NCBI RefSeq assembly: GCF_018614055.1 | Contig: NZ_JAGGPB010000070.1 | Span: 32,667 to 96,666, forward strand | DNA length: 64,000 bases | Direction of reading: 5' to 3' | Source of the DNA: Streptomyces sp. ISL-98 | GTDB taxonomy: Bacteria > Actinomycetota > Actinomycetes > Streptomycetales > Streptomycetaceae | Shown: positions 1 through 8,462 of the stretch, in pieces | How the letters are laid out: each line of letters opens with the position of its first letter | How positions within the stretch are numbered: position 1 is the stretch's first letter | Program-made: the position numbers and the translations under genes | Notes under the pieces: model-generated | Databases searched by the model: none | What the model was told of the DNA's origin: nothing | What the model saw: the letters and a program-made list of their open reading frames with translations, nothing else

Positions 1-1044
1 GGCATGGCGCTCGGGCAGCTCGTCGTCGGCCCGATGAGCGACAGGTTCGGCCGCCGCAGGCCGCTGCTGCTCGGCATGATCGTGTACGTCGTGGCCACCG
101 CGATCTGCGCGTTCGCACCGTCCGCGGAGCTCCTGATCGCCTTCCGCCTGCTCCAGGGGCTGGCGGGAGCGGCGGGCATCGTCATCGCCCGGGCGGTCGT
201 GCGTGACCTCTACGACGGCGTCGAGATGGCCCGTTTCTTCTCGACCCTGATGCTGATCTCGGGCGTCGCGCCGGTCATCGCGCCCGTCATCGGCGGGCAG
301 GTGCTGCGCCTGACGGACTGGCGGGGCGTTTTCGTCGTCCTCACCGCCGTCGGTGTCGTCCTCACACTCGTCGTATGGAAGTGGCTGCACGAGACGCTGC
401 CGGCGGACCGGCGGCACGAAGGGGGCGTCGGCCAAGCGCTGCGCACGATGCGGGGCCTGCTGGCGGACCGCGTCTTCACGGGCTACATGCTTGCCGGAGG
501 CCTCGCCTTCGCCGCCCTCTTCGCATACATCTCGGCGTCGCCTTTCGTGATCCAGTCCATTTACGGCGCCTCGCCGCAGACCTTCTCCCTGCTCTTCGCG
601 ATCAACTCGATCGGCCTGATCGGTGTCGGCCAGATCAACGGCAAGCTGCTCGTGGGCCGGGTCAGCATGGACAAGGTCCTGGGCTTCGGCATCACCCTCA
701 TCGCACTGGCCTCGCTGGCCCTGCTGCTGATGACCACCGGCGTCTTCGGAGAGGTAGGCCTGATCCCCATAGCGGCAGGCCTCTTCACCCTGATGTCAGC
801 AATGGGCCTGGCCCTCCCGAACACCAACGCACTGGCCCTCACCCGCACCCCGCACGCGGCGGGCTCGGCGTCCGCGCTGCTGGGTACGTCCTCCTTCCTG
901 ATCGGCGCGATCGCCTCCCCCCTGGTGGGCATCGCGGGCGAGTCGACGGCGACACCGATGGCGGTGGTGCAGCTGACGTGCGCCCTGGCATCGATGACTT
1001 GCTTCGCAACCCTGTGCCGCCCATGGCAGCGCGCGTCGGACTGA
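1..1044 (+). CDS. Bcr/CflA-family MFS multidrug efflux transporter (5' end outside window)
   Basis: Proton-driven inner-membrane exporter of the major facilitator superfamily. The reading frame is open at the left edge, so the first helix is missing. The ATG at 4 is probably internal, because the visible sequence starts at the loop 2-3 signature (GPMSDRFGRRRPLLLG), which in full-length members lies about 60 residues from the N-terminus. About ten hydrophobic helices follow, in keeping with a 12-helix protein of about 400 residues. It ends before a gene-free repeat region. Substrate cannot be read from the sequence; Bcr/CflA relatives export bicyclomycin, chloramphenicol or sulfonamides. Confidence 0.85.
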   Translation, partial: GMALGQLVVGPMSDRFGRRRPLLLGMIVYVVATAICAFAPSAELLIAFRLLQGLAGAAGIVIARAVVRDLYDGVEMARFFSTLMLISGVAPVIAPVIGGQVLRLTDWRGVFVVLTAVGVVLTLVVWKWLHETLPADRRHEGGVGQALRTMRGLLADRVFTGYMLAGGLAFAALFAYISASPFVIQSIYGASPQTFSLLFAINSIGLIGVGQINGKLLVGRVSMDKVLGFGITLIALASLALLLMTTGVFGEVGLIPIAAGLFTLMSAMGLALPNTNALALTRTPHAAGSASALLGTSSFLIGAIASPLVGIAGESTATPMAVVQLTCALASMTCFATLCRPWQRASD

Positions 1045-1050
1045 CGCGGG

Positions 1051-1140
1051 CTTCTTTTCCCCTACGCGCCCCTTCCCGGCTGTGACATTTGCGGCTGCCG
1101 CCGCGTGGGGGGGCAAGCCCCCAGGCCCCGGCCGGGGGGC
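1051..1140 (+). repeat. Dispersed palindromic repeat, copy A
   Basis: Starts with a pyrimidine-rich lead (CTTCTTTTCCCC), then a core reading GCCCCTTCCCGGCTG, TGACATTTGCGGCTGCCGCC and a G-run/C-run hairpin (GGGGGCAAGCCCCC). The same core recurs at about 11,859-12,053 (facing copies), at 25,401-25,471 (reverse strand) and as a shortened version at 33,731-33,779. Confidence 0.75.
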
Positions 1141-1445
1141 GCGGGGCTGCCGCCCCACACCCCGGGGATGCGGCAGCTTCGCGCCGCAGGCGTGGCCCGG
1201 CTCCCGAGTACGGCGGCGTCGCGGCGCGGGGCGGGCCCTTAGTCCCGGCTGCGGCTGCTTCGCGTCGCAGGGGCGGGGTGCGGAGGAGGTCGGGGTCGTA
1301 GGGAGTGGCGTTCGGGACGTAGAGCGTGATGTGTGCGCGGGACGCCGGGAGGGCCCTCGGTGACCCGGGATCGCAGCTAAATCATGCAGTCCCGAATGCC
1401 GCTTCCGGAGACCCCGGCGCCCGGAGTGCCGCCCCCGGTAGCCAG

Positions 1446-1509
<64 letters not shown>

Positions 1510-1522
1510 GCCCCGACCCCGC

Positions 1523-2800
1523 TCACTTCCGCCGCGCGTAAGCGATCAAGTGGTCCCGGTCCTTGCGGTCCGTCCAGCGGAACAGTGCCGTGGACGACAG
1601 TTCCGTCGCCGGCAGCTGGATGTTCGCGGGCAGTGCCGTCGGCTCCCGTGTCGCCAGGTCCGCCTCCACCGGGGTGCGCGTGGCCGTCGTGCCGTACGCC
1701 ACGCCCGCGTCCGTCACCGTCTCCAGCGAGAGCGACATCGGCTTCGCGCCGTCCGAGTCCTCGAAGCAGTGGCCCGTCTTCGACTCCAGGTCGAAGCCCA
1801 GGCTGCCCGCCACCAGGTACCGGCCCTCGGGGGACAACGCCGCCGCCGGGTACTTCCCGGGCTCTATCGCCGGCTTACGGCACTCAGCCGTGGCCAGCGT
1901 CTTTCCCGTCTCCGCGTCGTGCACCGCCCAGATGTCGTGGTCGCGGTCCTTCTTCTTCTGCCACTTGGCGAGTACGTGCCCACCCGTCACAGCCGTCGGC
2001 ACGCCCGACGCCGCGTCCGCCCCCGCCGGCGCCGTCTTCCGGCTGTGCCAGCCGCCCCGCACCCAGAACTCCCGGCGCCCGCTCACCAGCAGCCCCTTCC
2101 CGGTCACCGACCGCACCTCGGTCTGCACCCGGCACGCACGGCAGCCCGCGGGGTAGCGCAGATCCTTCGGGGCGGCCTTCGTGACCCGGCCGGTGACGGG
2201 GTCCACGACCGCGCTGTCCGCGCCGCCGTCGCTGATGAGGATGCCGGGGCCCGTTCCGTTGACGGTGGGGTCGTCGGCCCAGGGGATTTCGATCCGCTGC
2301 TGGGTGCCGCTCTCGACGTCGTACACATCGAGGGCGACGATCATGTCGGCGGCGGTCAGCGCGTCCTCGCCGATCTTCCCGTAGGACCAGGTGGCGAAGA
2401 ACTCCCGGCCGTCCTTGGTGACGGCCAGCACGTGGGGAAAGTAGGTCGGGTCGGACAGCGGCCGCCACGCGTCGCCCATCCACCGCGTCCGCCCGGTGGC
2501 GGCGTCGACGGCACGCAGCCGGAAGCGCGTGGCGGAGACCCGCTCCAGGTAGCCGACCGCGTCCGCGACCCGCGCGACGGCGTACTCGGGCGAGGCGCCG
2601 ACGACCTCCCAGCCCCGGTCGCCGGTGTACGCCGAAGGCACCGGCACCCGCGTCAGCGTCGCCGCGCTCTTCTTCGGGGGCTTCGTCGGCCCGGGCTTCT
2701 TCTTCCCGCCCGAGGTGCCGCCGCACGTGGCCAGCAGGAGCAGCAAGGCCAGGACGAGCACACCTGCCACCAGGGCCACGCGTACGACCCGCTGTGTCAT
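1523..2800 (-). CDS. Putative lipoprotein / membrane-anchored protein with PQQ-like repeats
   Basis: 425-residue exported protein of unknown function. A strongly hydrophobic segment (residues 5-25) ends in LLLATCGG, which could be a lipobox with Cys26; otherwise the helix is a membrane anchor. A Lys/Pro-rich linker (about 32-45) follows. The rest has recurring blade-like units (for example LRAVDAATGRTRW and AVHDAETGKTLATAEC) typical of PQQ-like beta-propellers, which commonly act as scaffolds or sensors. Two CRAC-type cysteines lie near residue 215. It diverges from the Rsm22 gene. No catalytic motif was recognised. Confidence 0.6.
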   Translation of the reverse strand: MTQRVVRVALVAGVLVLALLLLLATCGGTSGGKKKPGPTKPPKKSAATLTRVPVPSAYTGDRGWEVVGASPEYAVARVADAVGYLERVSATRFRLRAVDAATGRTRWMGDAWRPLSDPTYFPHVLAVTKDGREFFATWSYGKIGEDALTAADMIVALDVYDVESGTQQRIEIPWADDPTVNGTGPGILISDGGADSAVVDPVTGRVTKAAPKDLRYPAGCRACRVQTEVRSVTGKGLLVSGRREFWVRGGWHSRKTAPAGADAASGVPTAVTGGHVLAKWQKKKDRDHDIWAVHDAETGKTLATAECRKPAIEPGKYPAAALSPEGRYLVAGSLGFDLESKTGHCFEDSDGAKPMSLSLETVTDAGVAYGTTATRTPVEADLATREPTALPANIQLPATELSSTALFRWTDRKDRDHLIAYARRK

Positions 2801-2923
2801 GGTCCCTGGTCCCCCCGACCCCCGACGGTCACATCAACGGCCGTCAGCGTAGCAACCTGTCAGCAACTCGCCCTTACCGCACAGCAGTTCAGGAGCACGC
2901 CCGCACCTCATCCCAAAGGTGCC

Positions 2924-2935
2924 TAAAATCCTTCA
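2924..2935 (+). promoter_or_regulatory. Leaderless promoter of the Rsm22-like gene
   Basis: TAAAAT at 2924-2929 is followed by six bases and then the GTG at 2936, the spacing expected if transcription starts at the first base of the start codon. No ribosome binding site precedes the gene, which supports a leaderless mRNA and fixes the start. Confidence 0.6.
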
Positions 2936-3967
2936 GTGAACTCCACCCTCCCCACCGCAGAAGCCCTGCGCACCGCCCTCGCCGGGCTTCTCGACGGGCT
3001 GCCGCCCAAACAGGCCGCACAGGCCGTCGAGCGGCTGATCACCAGCTACCGGGGAACCACCCCCACCGCCGCCCCCGTACTGCGCGACCGCTCCGACGTG
3101 GCCGCGTACGCCGCGTACCGGATGCCCGCGACGTTCGAGGCGGTACGTTCCGCGCTCGCCGCACTCCGCGCCGCGGCCCCGGACTGGACCCCGGCGACGC
3201 ACACGGACGTCGGCGGCGGCACGGGAGCGGCGAGCTGGGCCGTGGCGGAGGCCTGGGAGGAGGCGGCCGCCAGCACCGTCCTGGACTGGGCGGAACCGGC
3301 CCTCGCCCTCGGCCGCGAACTGGCCGAGGCCTCCGGCTCACCCGCCCTCCGCGCCGCCACCTGGCAGCGCTCTCGCATCGGATCGTCGCTCCACATCGAG
3401 AGCACCGATCTCGTCACCATCTCGTACGTCCTGAAGGAACTGACGGCCGCCGACCGCACCACAGTCGTCACCGAGGCCGCCCGCGCGGCCCAGGCAGTCG
3501 TGGTCGTCGAACCCGGCACCCCCGACGGCTACCTCCGCATCATCGAGGCCAGGGACCGGCTCATCGAGGCGGGCATGCGCGTGGCCGCTCCCTGCCCCCA
3601 CAGCGGCACCTGCCCCATAGAGGAGGGCACCGACTGGTGCCACTTCTCGGCCAGGGTGAGCCGCTCGTCCCTGCACCGCCAGGTCAAGGGCGGGTCGCTG
3701 CCGTACGAGGACGAGAAGTTCAGTTACGTAGCGGCAGTCCGCTTCGACGCGGATGTGGACCCCGTCGCCGCCCGGGTGGTCCGCCGCCCGCAGATCCGCA
3801 AGGGCCTGGTCCTCCTGGAGCTGTGCACCCGAACGGACGGCCTCACCCGCGAAACGATCAGTAAGAAACGCCACGGCGACCTCTACAGGGCCGCGCGCGA
3901 CACCGACTGGGGCGACGCATGGCCGCCCCCGCCGGCAAACCAGGACCAGCACCAGGAAGAGATCTAG
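2936..3967 (+). CDS. Rsm22-family small ribosomal subunit methyltransferase-like protein
   Basis: 343 residues with a Rossmann-type SAM pocket (DVGGGTGAAS, residues 91-100) and an acidic strand end (VVVVEPGTPDG, 188-198). Four cysteines (220, 226, 235, 297) in the pattern CPHSGTCP...WCHF...LELC match the iron-sulfur-ligand cysteines known from mitochondrial METTL17/Rsm22 proteins. Members associate with the small ribosomal subunit during assembly; true methylation activity is not proven for most. The GTG start is set by the leaderless promoter. The stop overlaps the convergent dimethylargininase gene by 4 nt. Confidence 0.75.
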   Translation: MNSTLPTAEALRTALAGLLDGLPPKQAAQAVERLITSYRGTTPTAAPVLRDRSDVAAYAAYRMPATFEAVRSALAALRAAAPDWTPATHTDVGGGTGAASWAVAEAWEEAAASTVLDWAEPALALGRELAEASGSPALRAATWQRSRIGSSLHIESTDLVTISYVLKELTAADRTTVVTEAARAAQAVVVVEPGTPDGYLRIIEARDRLIEAGMRVAAPCPHSGTCPIEEGTDWCHFSARVSRSSLHRQVKGGSLPYEDEKFSYVAAVRFDADVDPVAARVVRRPQIRKGLVLLELCTRTDGLTRETISKKRHGDLYRAARDTDWGDAWPPPPANQDQHQEEI

Positions 3968-4788
3968 GCAATCCAGGCCCGCAGCTCCTGCGTGCAGCAC
4001 TTCACGCTGCCGCCTCCCTTGAGCAGCTCCCCGAGGTCCATCCCGACCGGCTCGAACCCCCGCGCCCGCAACGGCCCGAAGAGCCCGACCGCACCCTGCG
4101 GCAGCAGCACATGCCGTCCGTCGCTCACGGCGTTGAGCCCGAGCGCGGCGGCATCCGCCTCCTCCGCGACGATCGCGTCGGGGAAGAGCCGGGCGAGGAC
4201 GGCGCGGCTGCCCGGGGAGAAGGCGCCCGGGTAGTACATGACCTCGTCCGTACGGTCGTCGAGAACGGCCAGCGCGGTGTCCAGGTGGTAGTAGCGCGGG
4301 TCGACGAGGTCCAGGCCGATGACCGGGCGGCCGAAGAACTCCTGCGCCTCGTCGTGCGAGAGCGGGCTGGAGCGGAAGCCGCGCCCGGCGAGGATCCAGG
4401 ACGAGGTGACAGCGAAGTCCCCCTCGCCCTCGTTGACGTGCGAGGGCTCGTGGATCTCGGTGAAGCCGTGCGCCCGGAACCACTCCAGATGCACCTCGGC
4501 CTCGAGTGTCCGCTCCGCGTAGGCGAACCGGGCGCCCAGCACCCGGCCGTCGACGACGGTGGCGCCATTGGCGGCGTACACCATGTCGGGCAGTCCGGGC
4601 CTGGGGTCGAGGAGCTCGACGGTATGGCCGAGGCTCCGGTAGCGGTCGCGCAGGTCCTCCCACTGGGCGAGGGCCAGCGGCAGGTCGACCGGTTTCGCGG
4701 GATCCATCCAGGGATTGATGGAGTACGTCACCCTGAAGTGCTCCGGGGGGCACATCAGATAACGGCGGGGCGAAGCGTCACGAGGCAA
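3964..4788 (-). CDS. ddaH: Dimethylargininase (DDAH), arginine deiminase superfamily
   Basis: Hydrolyses N-omega-methylated arginines to citrulline and methylamines, or acts on a related guanidino substrate. The 274-residue product has the family opening MCPPEHFRVTYSINPWM, the catalytic His168 (YYHLDTAL), substrate-binding acidic residues (LLDPRPGLPDMVYAANG) and the C-terminal nucleophile in GGGSVKCCTQEL (Cys264 by comparison with animal DDAH, where the first of the Cys pair acts). I chose the TTG at 4788 because GAGGAG sits six bases upstream; an in-frame GTG at 4818 would add ten residues. It faces the TetR gene and overlaps the Rsm22 gene tail. Confidence 0.8.
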   Translation of the reverse strand: MPRDASPRRYLMCPPEHFRVTYSINPWMDPAKPVDLPLALAQWEDLRDRYRSLGHTVELLDPRPGLPDMVYAANGATVVDGRVLGARFAYAERTLEAEVHLEWFRAHGFTEIHEPSHVNEGEGDFAVTSSWILAGRGFRSSPLSHDEAQEFFGRPVIGLDLVDPRYYHLDTALAVLDDRTDEVMYYPGAFSPGSRAVLARLFPDAIVAEEADAAALGLNAVSDGRHVLLPQGAVGLFGPLRARGFEPVGMDLGELLKGGGSVKCCTQELRAWIA

Positions 4789-4915
4789 TGAGGGCTCCTC
4801 ACGAGCGGCATGGGGCACAGAGTGTGCGTGAGGCCATGGTGCGCCGTCCGGAGCCGGGGCACATGAACCGATCGGGTGGTTCCCGACTGGTCAGCGAACC
4901 GCCGGCCCACCACAG

Positions 4916-4947
4916 CGAGACGCAACGTCTCGCCCGCCTGCTAGATT
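4916..4947 (+). promoter_or_regulatory. Operator and leaderless promoter of the tetR gene
   Basis: A perfect 7-bp inverted repeat, CGAGACGCAACGTCTCG (4916-4932), lies just upstream of a TAGATT -10 element (4942-4947) that ends six bases before the ATG at 4954. The palindrome covers the expected -35 position, so binding there would block transcription. It sits in the divergent ddaH-tetR region, the usual place for a TetR self-operator. Confidence 0.6.
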
Positions 4948-4953
4948 GCCCCC

Positions 4954-5574
4954 ATGGCAGACACCAAGGCCCCCGACTCCACCCGCCGCAGCGAGCGCTC
5001 CCGGCGTGCGATCTACGACGCGGCTCTCTCCCTCGTCGGCGAGGCCGGCTACGCGAAGACCACGATCGAGGGCATCGCCGCCCGCGCGGGCGTGGGCAAG
5101 CAGACGATCTACCGCTGGTGGCCCTCCAAGGCCGCTGTCCTGCTCGAAGCCTTCATCGACCTCGGCAACCAGGCGGCCGAAGCTGCAGGTGGTGGCGCCG
5201 AGGGGTACGAGTTCCCCGACACCGGCGACCTCGCGGCCGACCTCAAGCTGGTCCTGCGCGCCACCGTCGACGAACTCGTCGACCCGAAGTACGAAGCCCC
5301 CACCCGTGCACTCACCGCCGCAGGCATCGTCGACCCGGAGCTGGGCGCCGAGTTCGTCGAGAAGCTGCTCGAACCGCAGCTCCAGCTCTACGTGCAGCGC
5401 CTCCGTGCGGCGCAGGAAGCCGGCGACGTACGGGACGGAATCGACCCGTACATCGCCCTGGAGCTCCTCGTCGGCCCCCTCGCGCACCGCTGGCTCCTGC
5501 GCACCCGCCCGCTCACCCACGAGTACGCCGACGCCGTGGTCGACTACGCGCTGGGCGGCCTCACGCCGCGCTGA
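4954..5574 (+). CDS. TetR/AcrR-family transcriptional regulator
   Basis: 206-residue one-component repressor. The N-terminal helix-turn-helix spans about residues 13-60, with TTIEGIAARAGVGKQTIYRW as the recognition region. The C-terminal all-helical ligand domain ends with the GPLAHRWLLRTRPLTHEYAD segment common in Streptomyces TetR proteins. Probably autoregulated through the palindrome at 4916-4932. The divergent dimethylargininase gene is the most likely second target (inference). The ligand is unknown. Confidence 0.85.
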   Translation: MADTKAPDSTRRSERSRRAIYDAALSLVGEAGYAKTTIEGIAARAGVGKQTIYRWWPSKAAVLLEAFIDLGNQAAEAAGGGAEGYEFPDTGDLAADLKLVLRATVDELVDPKYEAPTRALTAAGIVDPELGAEFVEKLLEPQLQLYVQRLRAAQEAGDVRDGIDPYIALELLVGPLAHRWLLRTRPLTHEYADAVVDYALGGLTPR

Positions 5575-5781
5575 GGTGAGTTCCCTCACGGAACCCCACG
5601 GGCACCGCACGGCACGCGATGAAGCACGGCGAGTGAGCACCGTAGAGCCACTTATGCGGACAAAGGCGGCAACGAAACCACCGTTGTGATATCGGCCCGC
5701 GTACCCCGGATGAGGACTGCGGCCACCTCAGGCGCAGGATGATGGCAGCATGGAGAACGCAACGCTGAGGTGAGGGGTTGA

Positions 5782-6546
5782 ATGGGCGCCGATTTCGGCC
5801 GCAATCGCGGCACAGAGAGCAGGCAGACATTGGAAAGCAGGCTGCCCCAGTGGCTGCGCCGCCGCCCGAAAGCCGCCGACGCCCCTGAGGCGGGACGCGA
5901 GGCCCTGCTCCTGGCCGCCGCTGCCGCCGGGCTGCCGCTCGCCCCCGCCGCGCACCCCGTCGGATACCGGTGTTCGTGCGACCGTGTGGGCTGTCCCACC
6001 CCGGCCAGGCACCCCATCTCCTTCGCCTGGCAGACCCAGTCGACCACCGACCGCGCGCAGATCACGCGCTGGGCCGAGGGTCAGCCGCAGGCCAACTTCA
6101 TCACCGCGACCGGCATGGTCCACGACGTGCTCGACGTACCGCTGGAAGCCGGACTCAGCGCGCTGGAGCGGCTGATCGAAGCCGGTGTCGAGGTCGGTCC
6201 CGTGGCCGAATTCGGCGGCAGCACCAGCGACGCCCGTCTGCTCTTCTTCACCGCCACCCGCGGCACGCCGGACGACGAGGACGAGTGGTGGCCGTGCGAG
6301 CTGGACTGCCACCCCGAGACCATGGACGAGCATCCCGGCCTGCGCTGGCACTGCCGCGGCAGCTACGTACTCGTACCGCCCGCGCAACTGCCCGGCGAGC
6401 GGGAAGTGAGCTGGGTCCGCGGCCTCGAACACCCGCTTCCCGACCCGCTGACGCTCCTGGAGACCCTGACAGACGCCTGTGCGCGGTACGTCGGCGAGGA
6501 CGACCCGGACGATCACCATGCGGTGGCCTGGCCGCTGGGCCGCTGA
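5782..6546 (+). CDS. Orphan bifunctional DNA primase/polymerase-like (Prim-Pol) protein, probably non-catalytic
   Basis: 254 residues. It resembles the N-terminal Prim-Pol domain found in mobile-element replication proteins: a Cys/His cluster (YRCSCDRVGCPTPARHP, about 63-79) and NFITATG (about 104-110), which aligns with the NIGIATG of the element-borne Prim-Pol at 48,898-49,803. The paired acidic residues of an active enzyme (VVDLD) are replaced by VHDVLDVP, and the S-x-H motif by SDARLLFF, so catalytic activity is doubtful. AGGTGAGGGG precedes the ATG. It stands alone in the core chromosome, so any role is unknown. Confidence 0.55.
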   Translation: MGADFGRNRGTESRQTLESRLPQWLRRRPKAADAPEAGREALLLAAAAAGLPLAPAAHPVGYRCSCDRVGCPTPARHPISFAWQTQSTTDRAQITRWAEGQPQANFITATGMVHDVLDVPLEAGLSALERLIEAGVEVGPVAEFGGSTSDARLLFFTATRGTPDDEDEWWPCELDCHPETMDEHPGLRWHCRGSYVLVPPAQLPGEREVSWVRGLEHPLPDPLTLLETLTDACARYVGEDDPDDHHAVAWPLGR

Positions 6547-6603
6547 GAAGAACGCTCCCCGGAGAGTTCTCCGGAGAGCTCCCTGTACTCGTACGACCCC
6601 TCG

Positions 6604-7599
6604 TTACGAACCCTGCGCGGCCGTAAGCCCCTGAATCCTGGCGAGCACCGTGACCTGCTGCTTGCCCTCGCCCTTGGCCGGGACCCGCACCACCTGACTG
6701 GAGACCCGCTCCTTGGTGAGCTTGGTCTTCGCCGTGCCGGTGATCAGTGCCCGCACATCGGCGTTGAGATCCAGCCGCACGCCCTGCGCCACGGTCTGCT
6801 GCTCGAACTGCCGCGTGGCGAAAAAGACCGTCGCCGCACCGTCCTTGTCGACAAGCCCCAGCGGCGCGAACGCCCCGGTGTCCAGCCGCCGGTCGAGGTA
6901 CTGGATGGTCCGCCCGGGCTGCCGCGCGACGCTCTTGCGCGCCTGCCGCAGGGCCGAAGTGTGCGACCCCGGGGCGAAGTTCGCGGGCTCACCGTCCTGC
7001 ATGTACGACGCGTAGTGCTTGCTCAGATCCTTCGGCGCCACCGCGAGAGCGGGGGCGTCCGGCTCGACGGGCTCGGCGAAGCCGTCCTTGTCCTTCTTGA
7101 AGTCCGGCATCTCGTCCGGCCGCAGGACCCACAGATGCGAGACCTCCCACAACTGGTCGGCGCCGCCGCGTACGAACACCATCAGCCAGCGGGTGTCGCG
7201 GCGCCCGCTGTCCTGGTCGCGGTTGCTGTCGGTGTCCGCGACGAACCACCGGGGCCAGCCCTGCTTCTTGGGGATGGAGAACTTCGCGTCCGTCAGCTCC
7301 AGCGGCTTGTGCCGAGGATTCCCCTGCGGGCTCTGCGCCTGCCGGGCCTTGAGGCCGGCCTGGTTTATCGCGCCGAGCGCGCCGGTGACCCGGCCCGCGT
7401 CGAGGGCCGGATCGTACGCCTTGTCGGCCTCGTTGTACGCCGCCGTGAAGTCCTTGAGCGCCTGCGCGGCCTCAGCCTTCGTCGCCGACGGCACGACCTC
7501 CAGCTCGCCGTGCACCGTCATGCACCCGCTCGCCGTCATCGACAGCGCTGCCGCCGTCGCGATCCCGGTCGCCAGCCGCCTCAGCCTCAGCCTGCTCAT
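6604..7599 (-). CDS. Secreted lipoprotein of unknown function
   Basis: 331 residues with a clear lipoprotein signal: basic start (MSRLRLRRLATG), hydrophobic core and lipobox SMTASGC with Cys26. The mature part has no motif I recognise; it is about 300 residues of mixed alpha/beta character and may belong to a Streptomyces-restricted domain family. It is the last gene after efeU, and its first 128 nt overlap the efeU reading frame. The signal peptide requires the start at or near 7599 (AAGG six bases upstream). A link to iron uptake rests on position only. Confidence 0.7.
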   Translation of the reverse strand: MSRLRLRRLATGIATAAALSMTASGCMTVHGELEVVPSATKAEAAQALKDFTAAYNEADKAYDPALDAGRVTGALGAINQAGLKARQAQSPQGNPRHKPLELTDAKFSIPKKQGWPRWFVADTDSNRDQDSGRRDTRWLMVFVRGGADQLWEVSHLWVLRPDEMPDFKKDKDGFAEPVEPDAPALAVAPKDLSKHYASYMQDGEPANFAPGSHTSALRQARKSVARQPGRTIQYLDRRLDTGAFAPLGLVDKDGAATVFFATRQFEQQTVAQGVRLDLNADVRALITGTAKTKLTKERVSSQVVRVPAKGEGKQQVTVLARIQGLTAAQGS

Positions 7600-8443
7600 G
7601 CGTTGCCTTCTGTGCCTTCTGTGTCTTCGTCCCCACCGACGTCCGGAACCCTACCGGGGACAGGAACAGCACGAGCGTGGGGACCAGGTACAGCAGCCAC
7701 ACCGTGACCTGGAGGACGGTCGGGTCGGGCTGGAAGTTGAAAGTGCCCTTGAGCAGCGTTCCGTACCAGCTGTCCGGCGGGATCGTGGTGGAGATGTCGA
7801 ACGCCTTGTTCTGCAGACCGCCGACGAACTCGGCCTCCTGCAGGTCGTGCACGCCGTACGCCAGCACACCGGCCGCGACGACGACGAGCATGCCGCCGGT
7901 CCAGGTGAAGAACTTGGCCAGGTTGATCCGTACAGCACCCTTGTAGAACAGCCAACCCAGCACCACCGCGGCCCCGATGCCGAGCAGCGCACCGGCCATC
8001 GGACGCCACCCGTCCTGCGCCGCGTGCACCGCACGCCACACGAACAGGGACGTTTCGATGCCCTCCCGGCCCACGGCCAGGAAGGCCGTCGCGACCAGCG
8101 CACCGGTGCCGATCGCGAGGGCGGAGTCGAGTTTGCCGTGCAGCTCCGCCTTGAGGTGCCGCGCGGTGCGCCGCATCCAGAAGACCATCCACGTCACCAG
8201 GCCCACGGCGACGATCGACAGGGTGCCGCCGATCGCCTCCTGCGCCTTGAACGTCAGCTCCTGCGTGCCGAATTCGAGCGCGAAGCCGAAGGCGAGGCTC
8301 ACGGTGACCGCGATGCCCACGCCGGTCCAGATGGGCGGGAGCTTGTGCCGGTTGCCGGTCTTCACCAGATAGGCGACGAGGATGCACACGACGAGGCTGG
8401 CCTCAAGGCCCTCGCGCAGGCCGATGAGGAAGTTGCTGAACAC
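7472..8443 (-). CDS. efeU: EfeU/FTR1-family iron permease
   Basis: Membrane permease of the EfeUOB iron importer. The 323-residue product has seven predicted helices and the two REGxE iron-passage motifs: REGLEASLV near residue 9 and REGIETSLF in the fourth helix region. The GTG at 8443 gives the canonical VFSNFLIGLREGLE N-terminus; the preceding frame up to 8755 runs antisense-like through efeB and is not coding. The C-terminal 50 residues are hydrophilic (KTQKAQKATHEQAEAEAA) and read through the start of the downstream lipoprotein gene. It lies 19 nt after efeB and completes an efeO-efeB-efeU operon. Confidence 0.9.
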   Translation of the reverse strand: MFSNFLIGLREGLEASLVVCILVAYLVKTGNRHKLPPIWTGVGIAVTVSLAFGFALEFGTQELTFKAQEAIGGTLSIVAVGLVTWMVFWMRRTARHLKAELHGKLDSALAIGTGALVATAFLAVGREGIETSLFVWRAVHAAQDGWRPMAGALLGIGAAVVLGWLFYKGAVRINLAKFFTWTGGMLVVVAAGVLAYGVHDLQEAEFVGGLQNKAFDISTTIPPDSWYGTLLKGTFNFQPDPTVLQVTVWLLYLVPTLVLFLSPVGFRTSVGTKTQKAQKATHEQAEAEAAGDRDRDGGSAVDDGERVHDGARRAGGRAVGDEG

Positions 8444-8462
8444 GCGGGTTCGTCCCTTTCCG

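Noticed and set aside
1082..1363. Small plus-strand frames over the repeat downstream of the first MFS gene
   Set aside because: The encoded Gly/Pro/Arg-rich peptides come from the dispersed palindrome and recur wherever that repeat occurs.
2794..3864. Long forward reading frame overlapping the Rsm22 gene in another frame
   Set aside because: Arg/Pro/His-rich composition typical of a shadow frame in GC-rich DNA; no ribosome binding site or recognisable domain.
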